A stretch of DNA of 64,000 bases from Paraglaciecola mesophila (GTDB lineage Bacteria; Pseudomonadota; Gammaproteobacteria; Enterobacterales; Alteromonadaceae): contig NZ_CP047656.1 in the NCBI RefSeq assembly GCF_009906955.1, forward strand, positions 496,001-560,000, written 5' to 3'. The first letter of the stretch is position 1. Each line of letters begins with the position of its first letter. Below are positions 1-8,823 of the stretch, piece after piece. Position numbers and translations under genes: made by a program. The notes below the pieces were generated by a model. That model saw only the letters and a list, made by a program, of their open reading frames with translations, was not told the DNA's origin and made no database searches.

Positions 1-248
1 ATGCGTCGCTGAAAAAAACCATTGTCGATACTTTCATTTTGCGTAAATGTCCATATTCTTACTTGTATCTGAGAATGTGGGGAATAGGCACCGCGACCTA
101 ACCAAACTTCATCATGACTATATACATCGACGGTATCGCCAAGATTCATGCGTCCTTTGGTGCTTTCAATTGCACTGGCAAAGATCCAAGGGTGACGACG
201 TAATAAAGATTTTTCTCGACCTGGGTGTAGTGTTACGCGTGATGACAT
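1..248 (-). CDS. rlmI: 23S rRNA m5C1962 methyltransferase RlmI, 5' part only
   Basis: Reading the reverse strand from the ATG at 248-246 gives an open frame of 82 codons that runs off the window edge. The peptide starts [20 protein letters not shown] and contains [17 protein letters not shown] and [17 protein letters not shown]. These match the N-terminal PUA domain of RlmI (YccW), which methylates C1962 of 23S rRNA. The SAM-binding catalytic domain lies outside the window. The gene is divergent from the quinone oxidoreductase at 348, and the roughly 100 bp between them must carry both promoters. A 67-codon frame on the other strand over the same bases is a shadow. Family assignment comes from recognising the sequence; the start is the only ATG near the expected N-terminus and has a weak ribosome site. 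Confidence 0.85.
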   Translation of the reverse strand, partial: MSSRVTLHPGREKSLLRRHPWIFASAIESTKGRMNLGDTVDVYSHDEVWLGRGAYSPHSQIQVRIWTFTQNESIDNGFFQRR

Positions 249-347
249 AGTGTGGTGGTTTCCGGTATACAAAATTAAAGTAGATGAGCGTGGTGTAAAT
301 TCACATCGACGTGCGTCAAATTAAACAAGAAATTCGACGGAGAATTC

Positions 348-1331
348 ATGCAATTTATCGATTTTGAAGAAGGAACAGCAGCAGACACGCTTTTTGTTAA
401 TGATACTACAAAACCTACGCTCAAACAGGGCCAAGTGTTAGTAAAGGTGCATAGCTTTGGTATTAACCGTGCTGATACATTACAACGACAAGGAAAATAT
501 CCAGCTCCTCGAGGAGAAAGTTCAATTTTAGGGCTTGAAGTGTCAGGCGAGATTGTAGAGATAGCTCAGGGAGAAGAATCAACTGCTTCTCGCTGGCAAG
601 TAGGAGATAAAGTTTTCGCCCTTGTAGCCGGGGGAGGCTATGCACAATACGTGGCAGTATATGCCAGTCACCTAATGCCTAAACCTAAAAATGTAGATAT
701 GCCGAGCGCAGCAGGGATAGCAGAAGTTTTTCTTACTGCCTACCAAAGCTTATTTCAAGTGGGTGGACTCAAATCAGGACAAAGGGTGTTGATTCATGCG
801 GGGGCGAGCGCAGTAGGTTTAGCGGCTATTCAATTAGCAAAAGCAGACGGTTGCCACGTCAGTGTAACTGCATCTAGCGAGAAGAAACTGGCCGTGTGTG
901 AAAAGTACGGCGCGGATCGTTTAATTAACTATAAAATGCAAAATTTTGCCGAATGTTTTGAACAAGGTGGGGTTGATGTCATCATCGATTTTGTAGCGGG
1001 AGACTATGTTAATCGTAATCTTAAAATACTCAATAATGATGGCACCATCGTGTACTTGGCAATGTTAGCGGGGCGGTTCGCAGATAAATTGGATATGGCG
1101 TTAATGCTGTCTAAACGCGCCACCATAACAGGCTCGACGTTACGCAGTCGAAGTGATGAATACAAAGCCTCGCTTATTTCAGATTTTTGCCAGCAATTTT
1201 TTGCTGATTTAGAAAGCGGTGCCTTAAGGCCCGTAATTGATACTCAGTACGCTATCAACGAAATTGGGTTAACTCATCAACGACTTGAACAGAATGACAC
1301 GATGGGGAAATTGGTTGTTTCGTGGGACTAG
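348..1331 (+). CDS. NAD(P)H:quinone oxidoreductase, zinc-independent MDR family
   Basis: A 327-residue medium-chain dehydrogenase/reductase. The N-terminal GroES-like domain has the family signature INRADTLQRQGKYPAPRG. The Rossmann domain has the nucleotide loop HAGASAVGLAAIQLAKADG near residue 150. No structural zinc cysteine cluster is visible, as expected for the quinone oxidoreductase/PIG3 branch, which reduces quinones or enones with NADPH in the cytoplasm. GACGGAG precedes the ATG at a good distance. It is monocistronic, divergent from rlmI, and ends before a strong hairpin shared with the convergent EF-hand gene. The true substrate cannot be read from sequence. Confidence 0.85.
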   Translation: MQFIDFEEGTAADTLFVNDTTKPTLKQGQVLVKVHSFGINRADTLQRQGKYPAPRGESSILGLEVSGEIVEIAQGEESTASRWQVGDKVFALVAGGGYAQYVAVYASHLMPKPKNVDMPSAAGIAEVFLTAYQSLFQVGGLKSGQRVLIHAGASAVGLAAIQLAKADGCHVSVTASSEKKLAVCEKYGADRLINYKMQNFAECFEQGGVDVIIDFVAGDYVNRNLKILNNDGTIVYLAMLAGRFADKLDMALMLSKRATITGSTLRSRSDEYKASLISDFCQQFFADLESGALRPVIDTQYAINEIGLTHQRLEQNDTMGKLVVSWD

Positions 1332-1400
1332 CGGATAGTCGTAATAGTATTTAAGCAGTATGATCGCTATAGGCAGTGTCTCTGAACGTGAGAGCACTTA

Positions 1401-1428
1401 GATTAAAGGAGACTATTCTCCTTTAATC
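1401..1428. terminator. Bidirectional terminator hairpin between oxidoreductase and EF-hand gene
   Basis: Perfect 12-bp inverted repeat, GATTAAAGGAGA with TCTCCTTTAATC around a CTAT loop. It lies between two convergent genes. The flanking T tracts are short, so efficiency is uncertain. Confidence 0.6.
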
Positions 1429-1444
1429 TTGAGTGAATTAAGCG

Positions 1445-1663
1445 TTATTGTTGTTGCAACACACTGAACTCTTTCTTAGAGACGAAACCGTCTTTGTTGC
1501 TGTCCAAGTCATTAAAGATAGTCGCTAATGTTGTATCAATGCTAGCCTCTTTGGCACTAAGCATATTGTCTTCGTTGACATCTAATGCTGCGAAAATATC
1601 CGTAGCGGCCACTGTGCCCATTGAAGTCATGGCAATTGCTAAAGCGATAATAGGTTTTCTCAT
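1445..1663 (-). CDS. Small exported EF-hand protein (copy A)
   Basis: A 72-residue protein starting MRKPIIALAIAMTSMGTVAA, a clear Sec signal peptide. Two EF-hand loops follow: DVNEDNMLSAKE, where the usual loop-position-6 glycine is Asn, and the canonical DSNKDGFVSKKE. A longer frame opens at 1702, but GAGGAG just upstream of the ATG at 1663 and the signal peptide fix the start here. The mature protein of about 50 residues is little more than one EF-hand pair, so it probably binds Ca2+ in the periplasm or outside the cell. It is followed upstream by a paralogue in tandem. The function is unknown: calcium sensing, buffering or a calcium-dependent partner subunit are possible. Confidence 0.8.
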   Translation of the reverse strand: MRKPIIALAIAMTSMGTVAATDIFAALDVNEDNMLSAKEASIDTTLATIFNDLDSNKDGFVSKKEFSVLQQQ

Positions 1664-1732
1664 TTGTTTCTCCTCATTATTAAAAGTATGTCGGTTGTTC
1701 ATCTAGACGCTAATACTATTCGAACCGCTCGA

Positions 1733-1939
1733 CTAATTTTCAAGCTCACTTGCACTTAGGTAACCATCCTTGTTGACATCTAGTTCGGTAAATACTGATG
1801 ACAGCGCAGCATCCGCAGACGCTTCTTCTAAGCTAATACGTCCATCATTATCAGTATCTAATGCTTCCAGTATGTCGTCTTGCGCTATGACACTCGCAGA
1901 GGCAAGAACAAGGCTAGTTGCAACAATTAACTTTTTCAT
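1733..1939 (-). CDS. Small exported EF-hand protein (copy B)
   Basis: A 68-residue paralogue of the neighbouring gene. Signal peptide MKKLIVATSLVLASASVIAQ, then two canonical loops DTDNDGRISLEE and DVNKDGYLSASE, both with Asp at positions 1, 3 (or Asn) and 5, Gly at 6 and Glu at 12. AAGGA precedes the ATG. The pair share layout (signal peptide, aliphatic linker, two loops) but differ in most non-loop residues, so the duplication is not recent. The 69-bp gap between the genes could hold a second promoter. No recognisable partner gene is adjacent. Confidence 0.8.
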   Translation of the reverse strand: MKKLIVATSLVLASASVIAQDDILEALDTDNDGRISLEEASADAALSSVFTELDVNKDGYLSASELEN

Positions 1940-2438
1940 TTTGTCGATTCCTTATGGCTAAATAATGTAGCTAGGTTTTCGTTTTTTGCCGCATTTTTGA
2001 GTCTATTTAAGCTTATCTTTAGCTTACTGAGCGACAATGCTAAATCATTCATCGCAAACGAGGACAGGCAAGCCTCTGTGCAGCGCTAGCGTGAATATAA
2101 TCTAGCTATTTCATAGATTATGCCAATTCGTAAAATCATATAAATTTCAAACACTTAAGTGTGATGTGACGTGTTACCAACGAAATGGAAAAAAGGGATG
2201 ACTAAATTATTGTGCTCATACGGTTACACAAAAGGCAGGAGTTATTAAAAAGTTATTTAAAACAGTAGGTTACATCGAAGCAAATGCGCTACGCGTAGCC
2301 TAAAAGCGACAAAATGAAAAAGGATCCGCGGTGCGAAATGCTGGCTACCAAACCGCGCATTTCATCACACCGTTTATTACATTGTGTCCTACAAAGCAAC
2401 GTCACATAAGGAAACAAGCGCGAAGCGAACATTGACGC
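1940..2438. other. Gene-free stretch upstream of EF-hand gene B and downstream of the sugar phosphorylase
   Basis: No open frame with coding character was found. It should contain the EF-hand promoter near 1950-2010, a perfect 12-bp palindrome GCTACGCGTAGC at 2288-2299, and a terminator-like hairpin at 2329-2372. Confidence 0.5.
2329..2372 (-). terminator. Probable terminator of the glucosylglycerate operon
   Basis: Two nested stems, CGGTG with CACCG and GAAATGC with GCATTTC, separated by a small bulge. On the reverse strand they are followed by a short T run (CCTTTTTC). They lie about 70 bp past the sugar phosphorylase stop. Confidence 0.4.
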
Positions 2439-4199
2439 CTATCGTTTAGGTAAGTTGCTGATCCACATCGTTTGATAGGGAGCCAACTCTATGCTGCAAT
2501 CAGTTGCATAAATTGGCTGCTTGGTAATGAGATCGATCCATTCATCCGTGCCTACTAAGTTTATGTCACTTAGGTGGACCTCTTGTATCTCATCACATAT
2601 GTTACTTAGGCAAAATATACTTTGACGCCTATCGATGCTTTGCCGCCAAAAACCAAAGATCTTGCTGCCTAATTGCAGGGTAAATTGAGTCGCATTCGGA
2701 TGAAAAGCGACTTGCTGTCGACGAATAGTGAGTAAGTCACCCATTGCATTCAATACACGATGGTGTTGAGAGTAAGGGGAGTCTAGTTGCTCTTTTAACG
2801 TATCATACTGCCATTTGTGGCGATTTATCGCGCGATTATGACTGGTGTTCTTGACACGTTCATAGTCGTTGCTTGTGGCTAGCAAGCTATGAATATAAAT
2901 GCCTGGTATTCCTTCCAGTCCCAACATGATGGCATGGGCACACATGAAGCGTTGGAAGCCCCATTTGTCTGTTCCTTTGGTAGTGCCTTGCAGCGCATCA
3001 TATAAGGCTATATTAATTTCATAGGCCTTCTGTTGCCCATTTTCTGACGCTCGCCAAGATATTCTGCCGCCAAAGTTTTGCATTGTATTAACCAAAACGG
3101 TGAGTTCTTCATCTTCTAATAACCCTTCAGCGGGGCGCAGACCTATGCCATCGTGGGAGGCAATAAAGTTAAAATATGTTGTACCATTTTGAGCCGGCGG
3201 CATGCTCATTAACCAAGACTTAAGGTAATGGCAATCCCCTGTAATCAGTGTGTTTACCAATAACGGAGGCAGTGAGAAATTGTATATGGCATGTGCTTCA
3301 TTTGCATTTCCCAAGTATGCGAGGTTCTCGCGATTTGGAATATTGGTTTCGGTAATGATAATGGCGTCAGGTTGAGCGTATTCAATTAATGTACGCAGTA
3401 ATCGCACTGCTTCGTGGGTTTGCTCTAAGTTTATGCAACTCGTACCAATTTTTTTCCATAAAAATGCGACAGCATCCAACCTGAAAATGCGTACACCGTT
3501 ATCTAGATACTGGCGAATAATAGACACAAAGGTTTGCAGTACTTTGGGATTACGAAAATCAAAATCGACTTGATCGTGACTAAAGGTACACCAAACGTGT
3601 TCAATACCCTTGGCTGTTTCGGTCTCTCGAAGTAGTGGAGAAATGCGAGGTCGAACAACATTCGATAAGTCTTCATCTGGACTAGCGGTGAAGAAAAAGT
3701 CGCTGCCAGGGCCTTCACCCTTGACGAAATTATCGAACCAAGCACTTCGCGAAGAACAGTGATTAATGACGACATCTGACATTAATCTAAAGTCTGATGC
3801 GATGCGTTTTATATCATCCCAATCCCCTAATGATTCATTGACGCTCGAATAATCGATCACTGAAAAACCATCATCTGAACTGTAAGGGAAAAACGGCAAT
3901 ATATGCACACTGTTTATATTCTTAGCGCAGCAGTCGGTTAAAAACGTGTGAAGCGTACTCAGCGGTTTTTCTCCTGGCGATTCGATTGAATCGCCATACG
4001 TTATCAATACCGCATCTTCCTGCGTCCAATTGTTATGGTGTCGCAATGGGGGAGTGATTTGCACATTCTCTTTAAAGCCCATGGTATCGAGCAATTGATG
4101 CGCTATCTCTTGATAGGATTGAGCTAATTCGATGTCGTTGTAAATCACAGCTAAGTGATGTTCGACTAACTCAGTTAATTGGTTATAGGTACTTTGCAT
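2439..4199 (-). CDS. GH13 subfamily 18 sugar phosphorylase, probably glucosylglycerate phosphorylase
   Basis: A 586-residue sucrose-phosphorylase-like GH13 enzyme. A longer frame opens at 4268 inside the previous gene, but the ATG at 4199 follows GGTGAA and leaves a 34-bp gap. Visible catalytic elements are the nucleophile Asp in [10 protein letters not shown], the acid/base Glu in IITETNIPN and the third Asp in [10 protein letters not shown]. The TETN motif and the company of glucosylglycerate genes favour glucosylglycerate phosphorylase over sucrose phosphorylase. That enzyme splits glucosylglycerate with phosphate into glucose 1-phosphate and D-glycerate. It is the last gene of a four-gene operon whose first gene is a glycerate kinase able to use the second product. 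Family certain; substrate inferred from context. Confidence 0.8.
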   Translation of the reverse strand: MQSTYNQLTELVEHHLAVIYNDIELAQSYQEIAHQLLDTMGFKENVQITPPLRHHNNWTQEDAVLITYGDSIESPGEKPLSTLHTFLTDCCAKNINSVHILPFFPYSSDDGFSVIDYSSVNESLGDWDDIKRIASDFRLMSDVVINHCSSRSAWFDNFVKGEGPGSDFFFTASPDEDLSNVVRPRISPLLRETETAKGIEHVWCTFSHDQVDFDFRNPKVLQTFVSIIRQYLDNGVRIFRLDAVAFLWKKIGTSCINLEQTHEAVRLLRTLIEYAQPDAIIITETNIPNRENLAYLGNANEAHAIYNFSLPPLLVNTLITGDCHYLKSWLMSMPPAQNGTTYFNFIASHDGIGLRPAEGLLEDEELTVLVNTMQNFGGRISWRASENGQQKAYEINIALYDALQGTTKGTDKWGFQRFMCAHAIMLGLEGIPGIYIHSLLATSNDYERVKNTSHNRAINRHKWQYDTLKEQLDSPYSQHHRVLNAMGDLLTIRRQQVAFHPNATQFTLQLGSKIFGFWRQSIDRRQSIFCLSNICDEIQEVHLSDINLVGTDEWIDLITKQPIYATDCSIELAPYQTMWISNLPKR

Positions 4200-4233
4200 T
4201 ACTTCACCATTTATTTTTATTGTTCTAAAGAGA

Positions 4234-5454
4234 TTATTTACACTCGTTGTAATCTTGCTCAACGGCATCTTTTAGTCGCTCGAGTACATTGGGCATTGCG
4301 CTTACGACACGGTTCCAACTTGGGATGAAAGGTGTTTCCATTGGGTTATCTAAGAAGCTTTCGCCAGCTTTCATAATATTTTGAGCAAATAATTCAACGG
4401 CTTTTTCTTCATTATGAATATCAAGATTTAGCCCGTTCATGACGGCGTCGTTATGGTAGGTTTCGACGAAGTCTAACGCGATGCGATAATAGGTTGCTTT
4501 GATTGAGCGGAATGTTTCCATGTTAAAAGTTTCACCTTGAGTGGCAAGCTTTCTAAACATAGCTTTGGTGATATCGATAGACATTTTAGACAAGCCGCCA
4601 GCATCATTGTCTGCAGACAAATCCTGATGCTTATGGTCGTAGGTTTTCGCGATGTCAGCTTGGCACAAACGATTACTGGAATAGTTGCGATGCATTTCTG
4701 ACAACACACCAATTTCAAGCCCCCAATCACTAGGAATACGAATGTCATTCAGCACATCTCGCCTAAATGAGAATTCTCCGGCAAGGGGGTAGCGAAAACT
4801 ATCCATAAACTCCAAATAGTCTGTATTGCCGATGACGCGTTTTAATGCGCGAAGCATAGGTGTAACGAGTAGCCGAGATACACGACCGTTGATTTTACCG
4901 TTAGCAACCCGAGCGTAGTAGCCCTTACAAAATTCATAGTTAAACTGAGGGTTGGCAACAGGGTAGATAAGTCGTGCAAGTAGACTTCTATCATAAGTGA
5001 GAATGTCACAATCATGGAGGGCAACAGATTCAGCAGTCCCAGTAGCTAAAATGTAACCCATGCAATACCAAACGTTTCGACCTTTACCTAGTTCTTTAGG
5101 GGCAAGCCCCAGCTCAGATAATTCATTATCGAGTGCTTTTAAACGCGGTCCGTCATTCCATAGGATTCGGTGGTTTTGGCCAAGATTATCGAAAAAACCT
5201 AACGCATGCTTATATTGCTCTTTGTCCGCTCGGTCGAGACCAATGACGACTTGAGACAAATAGGGGACTTTGGATATCTCCGATACAATATGTGGCAAAG
5301 CTTCGCCTTCTAGTTCTGAAAACAGCGAAGGCAAAATGAGGGCCATTGGGCGTCTGCGTGCAAAGCTAACTAATTCTTTCTCTAAATCTTCTACAGGTCG
5401 CTCAGATAGATTATGTAAGGTGGTAACTATGCCATTTTGATAAAAGTCAGCCAT
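4234..5454 (-). CDS. gpgS: Glucosyl-3-phosphoglycerate synthase (GpgS-type glycosyltransferase)
   Basis: A 406-residue nucleotide-sugar glycosyltransferase. The metal-binding DCD is in [13 protein letters not shown], and [13 protein letters not shown] and [12 protein letters not shown] are typical of the GpgS family. That family transfers glucose from an NDP-glucose to 3-phosphoglycerate, giving glucosyl-3-phosphoglycerate, the precursor of the compatible solute glucosylglycerate. AAAGGA lies 7 bp before the ATG. It follows the phosphatase gene by about 60 bp. A mannosyl donor cannot be excluded because the matching phosphatases are usually named after mannosyl-3-phosphoglycerate, but the phosphorylase downstream is of a glucose-releasing family. 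Confidence 0.8.
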   Translation of the reverse strand: MADFYQNGIVTTLHNLSERPVEDLEKELVSFARRRPMALILPSLFSELEGEALPHIVSEISKVPYLSQVVIGLDRADKEQYKHALGFFDNLGQNHRILWNDGPRLKALDNELSELGLAPKELGKGRNVWYCMGYILATGTAESVALHDCDILTYDRSLLARLIYPVANPQFNYEFCKGYYARVANGKINGRVSRLLVTPMLRALKRVIGNTDYLEFMDSFRYPLAGEFSFRRDVLNDIRIPSDWGLEIGVLSEMHRNYSSNRLCQADIAKTYDHKHQDLSADNDAGGLSKMSIDITKAMFRKLATQGETFNMETFRSIKATYYRIALDFVETYHNDAVMNGLNLDIHNEEKAVELFAQNIMKAGESFLDNPMETPFIPSWNRVVSAMPNVLERLKDAVEQDYNECK

Positions 5455-5516
5455 GATGATTCCTTTAGTTCTAGGATAAAAAGTAAATATTAATTAATGA
5501 TAGGGATGATGAATCA

Positions 5517-6341
5517 CTACGCTTCATTAATTAAAATTTTGGTTAAGCACTCGCTCCATCCAGATGGACCATATTGCGTGCTATCGTAAATATTCTCTGT
5601 TCGGGTAAGGGGAGGGTAAGCATGAGATTGTGATTTAATGCGTACAGCTATGTCACTGGCTTCAAGCATAGCGACATCGTTGCCACTGTCTCCTAATGCG
5701 ATACTCAAGGTAGCTTTATGCCCCATTGATGTTTGAAACGCTCGCACTAGCCATTGTAGTGCTTGGCCTTTATCACAGTTTCCGGAAACGCCTAAAAAGC
5801 GCCCTCCTTGTAATACTGTAGCGCCAAGTTGCTGCAGTTGGGTGACAAATTGCGTTTTACGCTCAGGGGATCCAATCCACTTGACGGGTTCACTAAACAT
5901 TCGTGAATTTGCCAGTTGTGCATGGCACTCATTTAACCCTGTATGTTCCATTATCTGTTCTGTACTCATAGTGGAAAATTGCAAAAATTCGTCTTTAAAT
6001 TCATCTGAGAGTTCATCAATAAGCGCTAGCCAATGCTCACGAGGCTGAGCAAACGCTTTAACCCAAAACCCGTCACTGTCTGATGTATCATTAGGTTGAT
6101 TTTGAAAGACATGTTTAGGCACGTATACCGCCGCTCCGTTTTCAACGATAAATGGACCGTTGAGTTGCAAGTCTCCCATCAACGAATCTAGCTCAGCTTT
6201 GGTCTTACTCGTAGTGGGGATCACAGGAATATGTCTACCCCTTAATGTATCGAGCATATTAAGTGCTGGCGCATAACCATAATCATGGTGATCAAGCAAT
6301 GTGCCATCCATGTCAGTAAATACGAGTAGTTGTTTAAGCAT
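5517..6341 (-). CDS. Glucosyl/mannosyl-3-phosphoglycerate phosphatase (HAD-IIB)
   Basis: A 274-residue HAD phosphatase of the MPGP family. HAD motif I is FTDMDGTLLDHHDYGY, motif II lies around PTTSKTKAEL, the motif III lysine is in CDKGQALQWL and motif IV is ALGDSGNDVAMLE. It removes phosphate from glucosyl- (or mannosyl-) 3-phosphoglycerate to give the free solute. GAGG precedes the ATG. The start overlaps the end of the kinase gene by 8 bp, so the two are likely translationally coupled. YedP of E. coli belongs to the same family but lacks this operon context. Confidence 0.82.
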   Translation of the reverse strand: MLKQLLVFTDMDGTLLDHHDYGYAPALNMLDTLRGRHIPVIPTTSKTKAELDSLMGDLQLNGPFIVENGAAVYVPKHVFQNQPNDTSDSDGFWVKAFAQPREHWLALIDELSDEFKDEFLQFSTMSTEQIMEHTGLNECHAQLANSRMFSEPVKWIGSPERKTQFVTQLQQLGATVLQGGRFLGVSGNCDKGQALQWLVRAFQTSMGHKATLSIALGDSGNDVAMLEASDIAVRIKSQSHAYPPLTRTENIYDSTQYGPSGWSECLTKILINEA

Positions 6342-7224
6342 GGGAACCTCTGTTGTGTTGTGCGGTTATTCTGCGCTGTTCGTTCAGGGTAAATACCACA
6401 TCGCACTTGGCCGGTAATGTACAAAGCCCATGCTCTGTTAGCCTCTGATAATATTGAATAAAGGCTAAAACTTGAGCGTCACTCATTACGCGGCTACCGA
6501 CAATAGTGTCGTTTGCAGCGAGCGCCTGACGTAACTTCTGTTCTTGCTCTAAACGCCAGCTGTAAACACAATCAAACGAGGGCGCTTTTAGCATAACCCA
6601 ATAATCCATAGTGGCATACAAAGGGGCATAATATTTGGCGAGTTGTGTATTTACGAACCTGCGCCAAACGCCCGTTTCGTCTTGATCTAGTTCAAGTTTG
6701 TTAATTGGCTTGTCAAGTTCACGTTCTTCCTGAGATTCAACTCCCCAGCACCAGCCTTCAAAAATAACGACATCAACTGGTGCACTGACATGTTGCCAAT
6801 GTTCTTTCGGTGCAGGATTATCTGTGCCTTTGTCAAATCGCGGTATAGCGACAGGCTTATGCTGTTGAAGCGCTGAAATTACATCGGACGCGAGATTCAT
6901 ATCATGGGTCCCTGGTACCCCTCTGGTCGTAAACAGAGGATGAACTTTAATCGCAATTGCATTGCGCTGAGATTGATCTAAATAAAAGTCGTCTAGAGAC
7001 ATCACCACGACGTTTAAATTATGCTCTTGTTCCAAGTAATCACAAATAAATGCTGATAACGTCGATTTTCCGGAGCCTTGGCAACCGTTAATGCCTAAGA
7101 AATAGGGCGCGTCTGCACCGCTTTGGTGCTTTGCGATATTCTTCGCAAGGGGGATGTACCATTTTCTTGCATCATGTAAAAATTCCTTACTTAACTGATG
7201 TTTATCAGCAAATTCGGTTAACAT
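6334..7224 (-). CDS. D-glycerate 3-kinase-like P-loop kinase
   Basis: A 296-residue kinase with Walker A GINGCQGSGKST and downstream VVMSLDDFYLD, GVPGTHDMNL, IPRFDKGTDNP and VIFEGWCWG. These are hallmarks of the plant-type glycerate 3-kinase / YggC branch of the phosphoribulokinase-uridine kinase superfamily. A TTG ten codons upstream extends the frame, but AAGGGAGA before the ATG at 7224 supports this start. As the first gene of the operon it fits phosphorylation of D-glycerate, released by the phosphorylase, back to 3-phosphoglycerate. That reading is an inference from context; the fold is clear. Confidence 0.8.
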   Translation of the reverse strand: MLTEFADKHQLSKEFLHDARKWYIPLAKNIAKHQSGADAPYFLGINGCQGSGKSTLSAFICDYLEQEHNLNVVVMSLDDFYLDQSQRNAIAIKVHPLFTTRGVPGTHDMNLASDVISALQQHKPVAIPRFDKGTDNPAPKEHWQHVSAPVDVVIFEGWCWGVESQEERELDKPINKLELDQDETGVWRRFVNTQLAKYYAPLYATMDYWVMLKAPSFDCVYSWRLEQEQKLRQALAANDTIVGSRVMSDAQVLAFIQYYQRLTEHGLCTLPAKCDVVFTLNEQRRITAQHNRGSHA

Positions 7225-7529
7225 ATAAACGCTATCTCCCTTGTTGTGCACCAATATTGTTGTTCGTTTACTAGAAACAAATCCTCATCACACCATTATC
7301 TAATCAACTTACATGCCAATCACTCTAAACGCCTGTGAACTAAGTTAAGTCATGCCAATTGCGTGGAGCTTGAGCGTTGTCGTTACGCCTTACTTGGTTA
7401 ATTAATAAAAGATATGGGGGGAAGCATTCAGCACGGGGACGATACATATTTACACACAACTATTTGTTAGCATTTTATCGCGACGAATAGCCTTGGCGCC
7501 CTAAAGTATGGTAAAAATAACCGTGGTTT
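7225..7529. other. Divergent intergenic region, glycerate kinase versus moaA
   Basis: About 300 bp without a gene, carrying the reverse promoter of the glucosylglycerate operon and the forward promoter of the moa operon upstream of the riboswitch. No convincing operator was recognised. Confidence 0.5.
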
Positions 7530-7683
7530 AACTCCGAGCCTTCATACCTACCTCATAAGACAGGGTGTGCTGGCCGCGGATAGCATTTAAACGAATGTTA
7601 TTCGCCAGGGTTGCGAGAGAAATCGGACAGCCTCCCCGCAAGTGTCACAGCAAACATGCGTGACGACTTCAATTTGGAAAGGT
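7530..7683 (+). promoter_or_regulatory. Moco (molybdenum cofactor) riboswitch in the moaA leader
   Basis: The leader aligns by eye with the E. coli moaA Moco RNA. It begins ACTCCGAGCC, has GCTGGCCG in the middle, then GCCAGGG at 7604-7610, GCCTCCCC at 7630-7637 and the terminal TGGAAAGGTGT at 7675-7685. TTGCG (7611-7615) can pair with CGCAA (7637-7641) to close the apical helix. The last element contains the AAAGG ribosome site of moaA, so ligand binding can hide it, as in the E. coli case where translation of moaA is repressed by cofactor. The fold was not computed. Confidence 0.85.
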
Positions 7684-7687
7684 GTTA

Positions 7688-8662
7688 GTGAATATGTTGC
7701 AAGATAAGTTCGGTCGTCGATTTCATTATCTGCGGCTGTCGATTACAGATGTGTGTAATTTCAGTTGTGAATACTGTTTGCCTGATGGCTATCAGTGCGA
7801 TACACCGAGAGACTTTTTGTCTTTGAATGAAATTAAACGCATTGCCAGTGCATTCGCACAGTTAGGCACCAGTAAAATTCGTATTACAGGCGGCGAGCCT
7901 TCATTACGTAAAGATCTGCCGCAAGCCATTCGTGCCTGCGCATCTACCCCAGGCATTGATCAGGTCGCCATTACCACCAATGGCTACAAATTACCTGAGC
8001 ATATTGATAGCTGGGTTGATGCTGGGCTCACATCAATGAATATCAGTATTGATAGCTTAGACCCTCGTATGTTTGCCTCTATAACTGGGCATGACAAACT
8101 AGATGTGATCCTGCGCGGAATCGATCGAGCCTTAGAACGGGGGGTAACGGTTAAAGTTAACGCTGTGCTGATGCGTCATTTTAACCAGCATGAATTGTCT
8201 TCATTTTTACAGTGGATTAAAACAACGCCAGTCACCTTACGCTTTATCGAGTTGATGCAAACGGGTGACAATCAAGTGTTCTTCGATCGAAATCATACCT
8301 CCGGAATGCCCATAAAAGAACAGCTTACTTCAGATGGTTGGCAGCAAATTATTCGAGATAAAGCGGCGGGGCCAGCACAAGAATTTTCTCATCCTGATTA
8401 TGCAGGGCGAATAGGGCTTATCATGCCTTACAGCAAAGATTTTTGCGCCAGCTGTAATCGCCTGCGCATTTCTGCTTTAGGTAAACTTCACCTATGTTTA
8501 TTTAGTGAGCACGGTCTTGATATTCGAGAGTATATAACTGATGACGATACCCATCGCCTGCAGGAAGAGCTAACAGTACTGTTAGGGGGTAAAAAATCGA
8601 CACACTTTTTGCACGATGGCTACACTGGCGCGACTAAACACCTTGCGATGCTTGGTGGTTAG
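7688..8662 (+). CDS. moaA: GTP 3',8-cyclase, first step of molybdopterin synthesis
   Basis: A radical SAM enzyme of 324 residues that converts GTP to 3',8-cyclo-7,8-dihydro-GTP with MoaC acting next. The N-terminal cluster motif CNFSCEYC and the C-terminal cluster cysteines FCASCNRLRIS plus HLCLF are present. I chose the GTG at 7688 because AAAGG lies 5 bp upstream and the peptide then begins like E. coli MoaA (LQDKFGRRFHYLRLSITDVCNF). GTG at 7682 or ATG at 7694 are alternatives. The usual C-terminal GG appears as AMLGG. First gene of the moa-mod operon, under the riboswitch. Confidence 0.93.
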   Translation: MNMLQDKFGRRFHYLRLSITDVCNFSCEYCLPDGYQCDTPRDFLSLNEIKRIASAFAQLGTSKIRITGGEPSLRKDLPQAIRACASTPGIDQVAITTNGYKLPEHIDSWVDAGLTSMNISIDSLDPRMFASITGHDKLDVILRGIDRALERGVTVKVNAVLMRHFNQHELSSFLQWIKTTPVTLRFIELMQTGDNQVFFDRNHTSGMPIKEQLTSDGWQQIIRDKAAGPAQEFSHPDYAGRIGLIMPYSKDFCASCNRLRISALGKLHLCLFSEHGLDIREYITDDDTHRLQEELTVLLGGKKSTHFLHDGYTGATKHLAMLGG

Positions 8663-8823
8663 CCAAAATTGCAGTCCGATGGAAGTATTGCGCGCAATAT
8701 AACCTCAATTAAAGAAAACAATTGATTTAATCTCAATGACTTAAGCAAATGAATAGAACAACTGCTGTGGCTGGCGAAGCTGCCGATTTGACTATATGCA
8801 CAGATAAGCGCACCGGTGATCAG

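Noticed and set aside
47..250. 67-codon forward frame at the left edge
   Set aside because: It is antisense to the rlmI start, whose reverse-strand peptide is recognisable.
3503..3775. 90-codon reverse frame inside the sugar phosphorylase
   Set aside because: Shadow of the GH13 gene in another frame.
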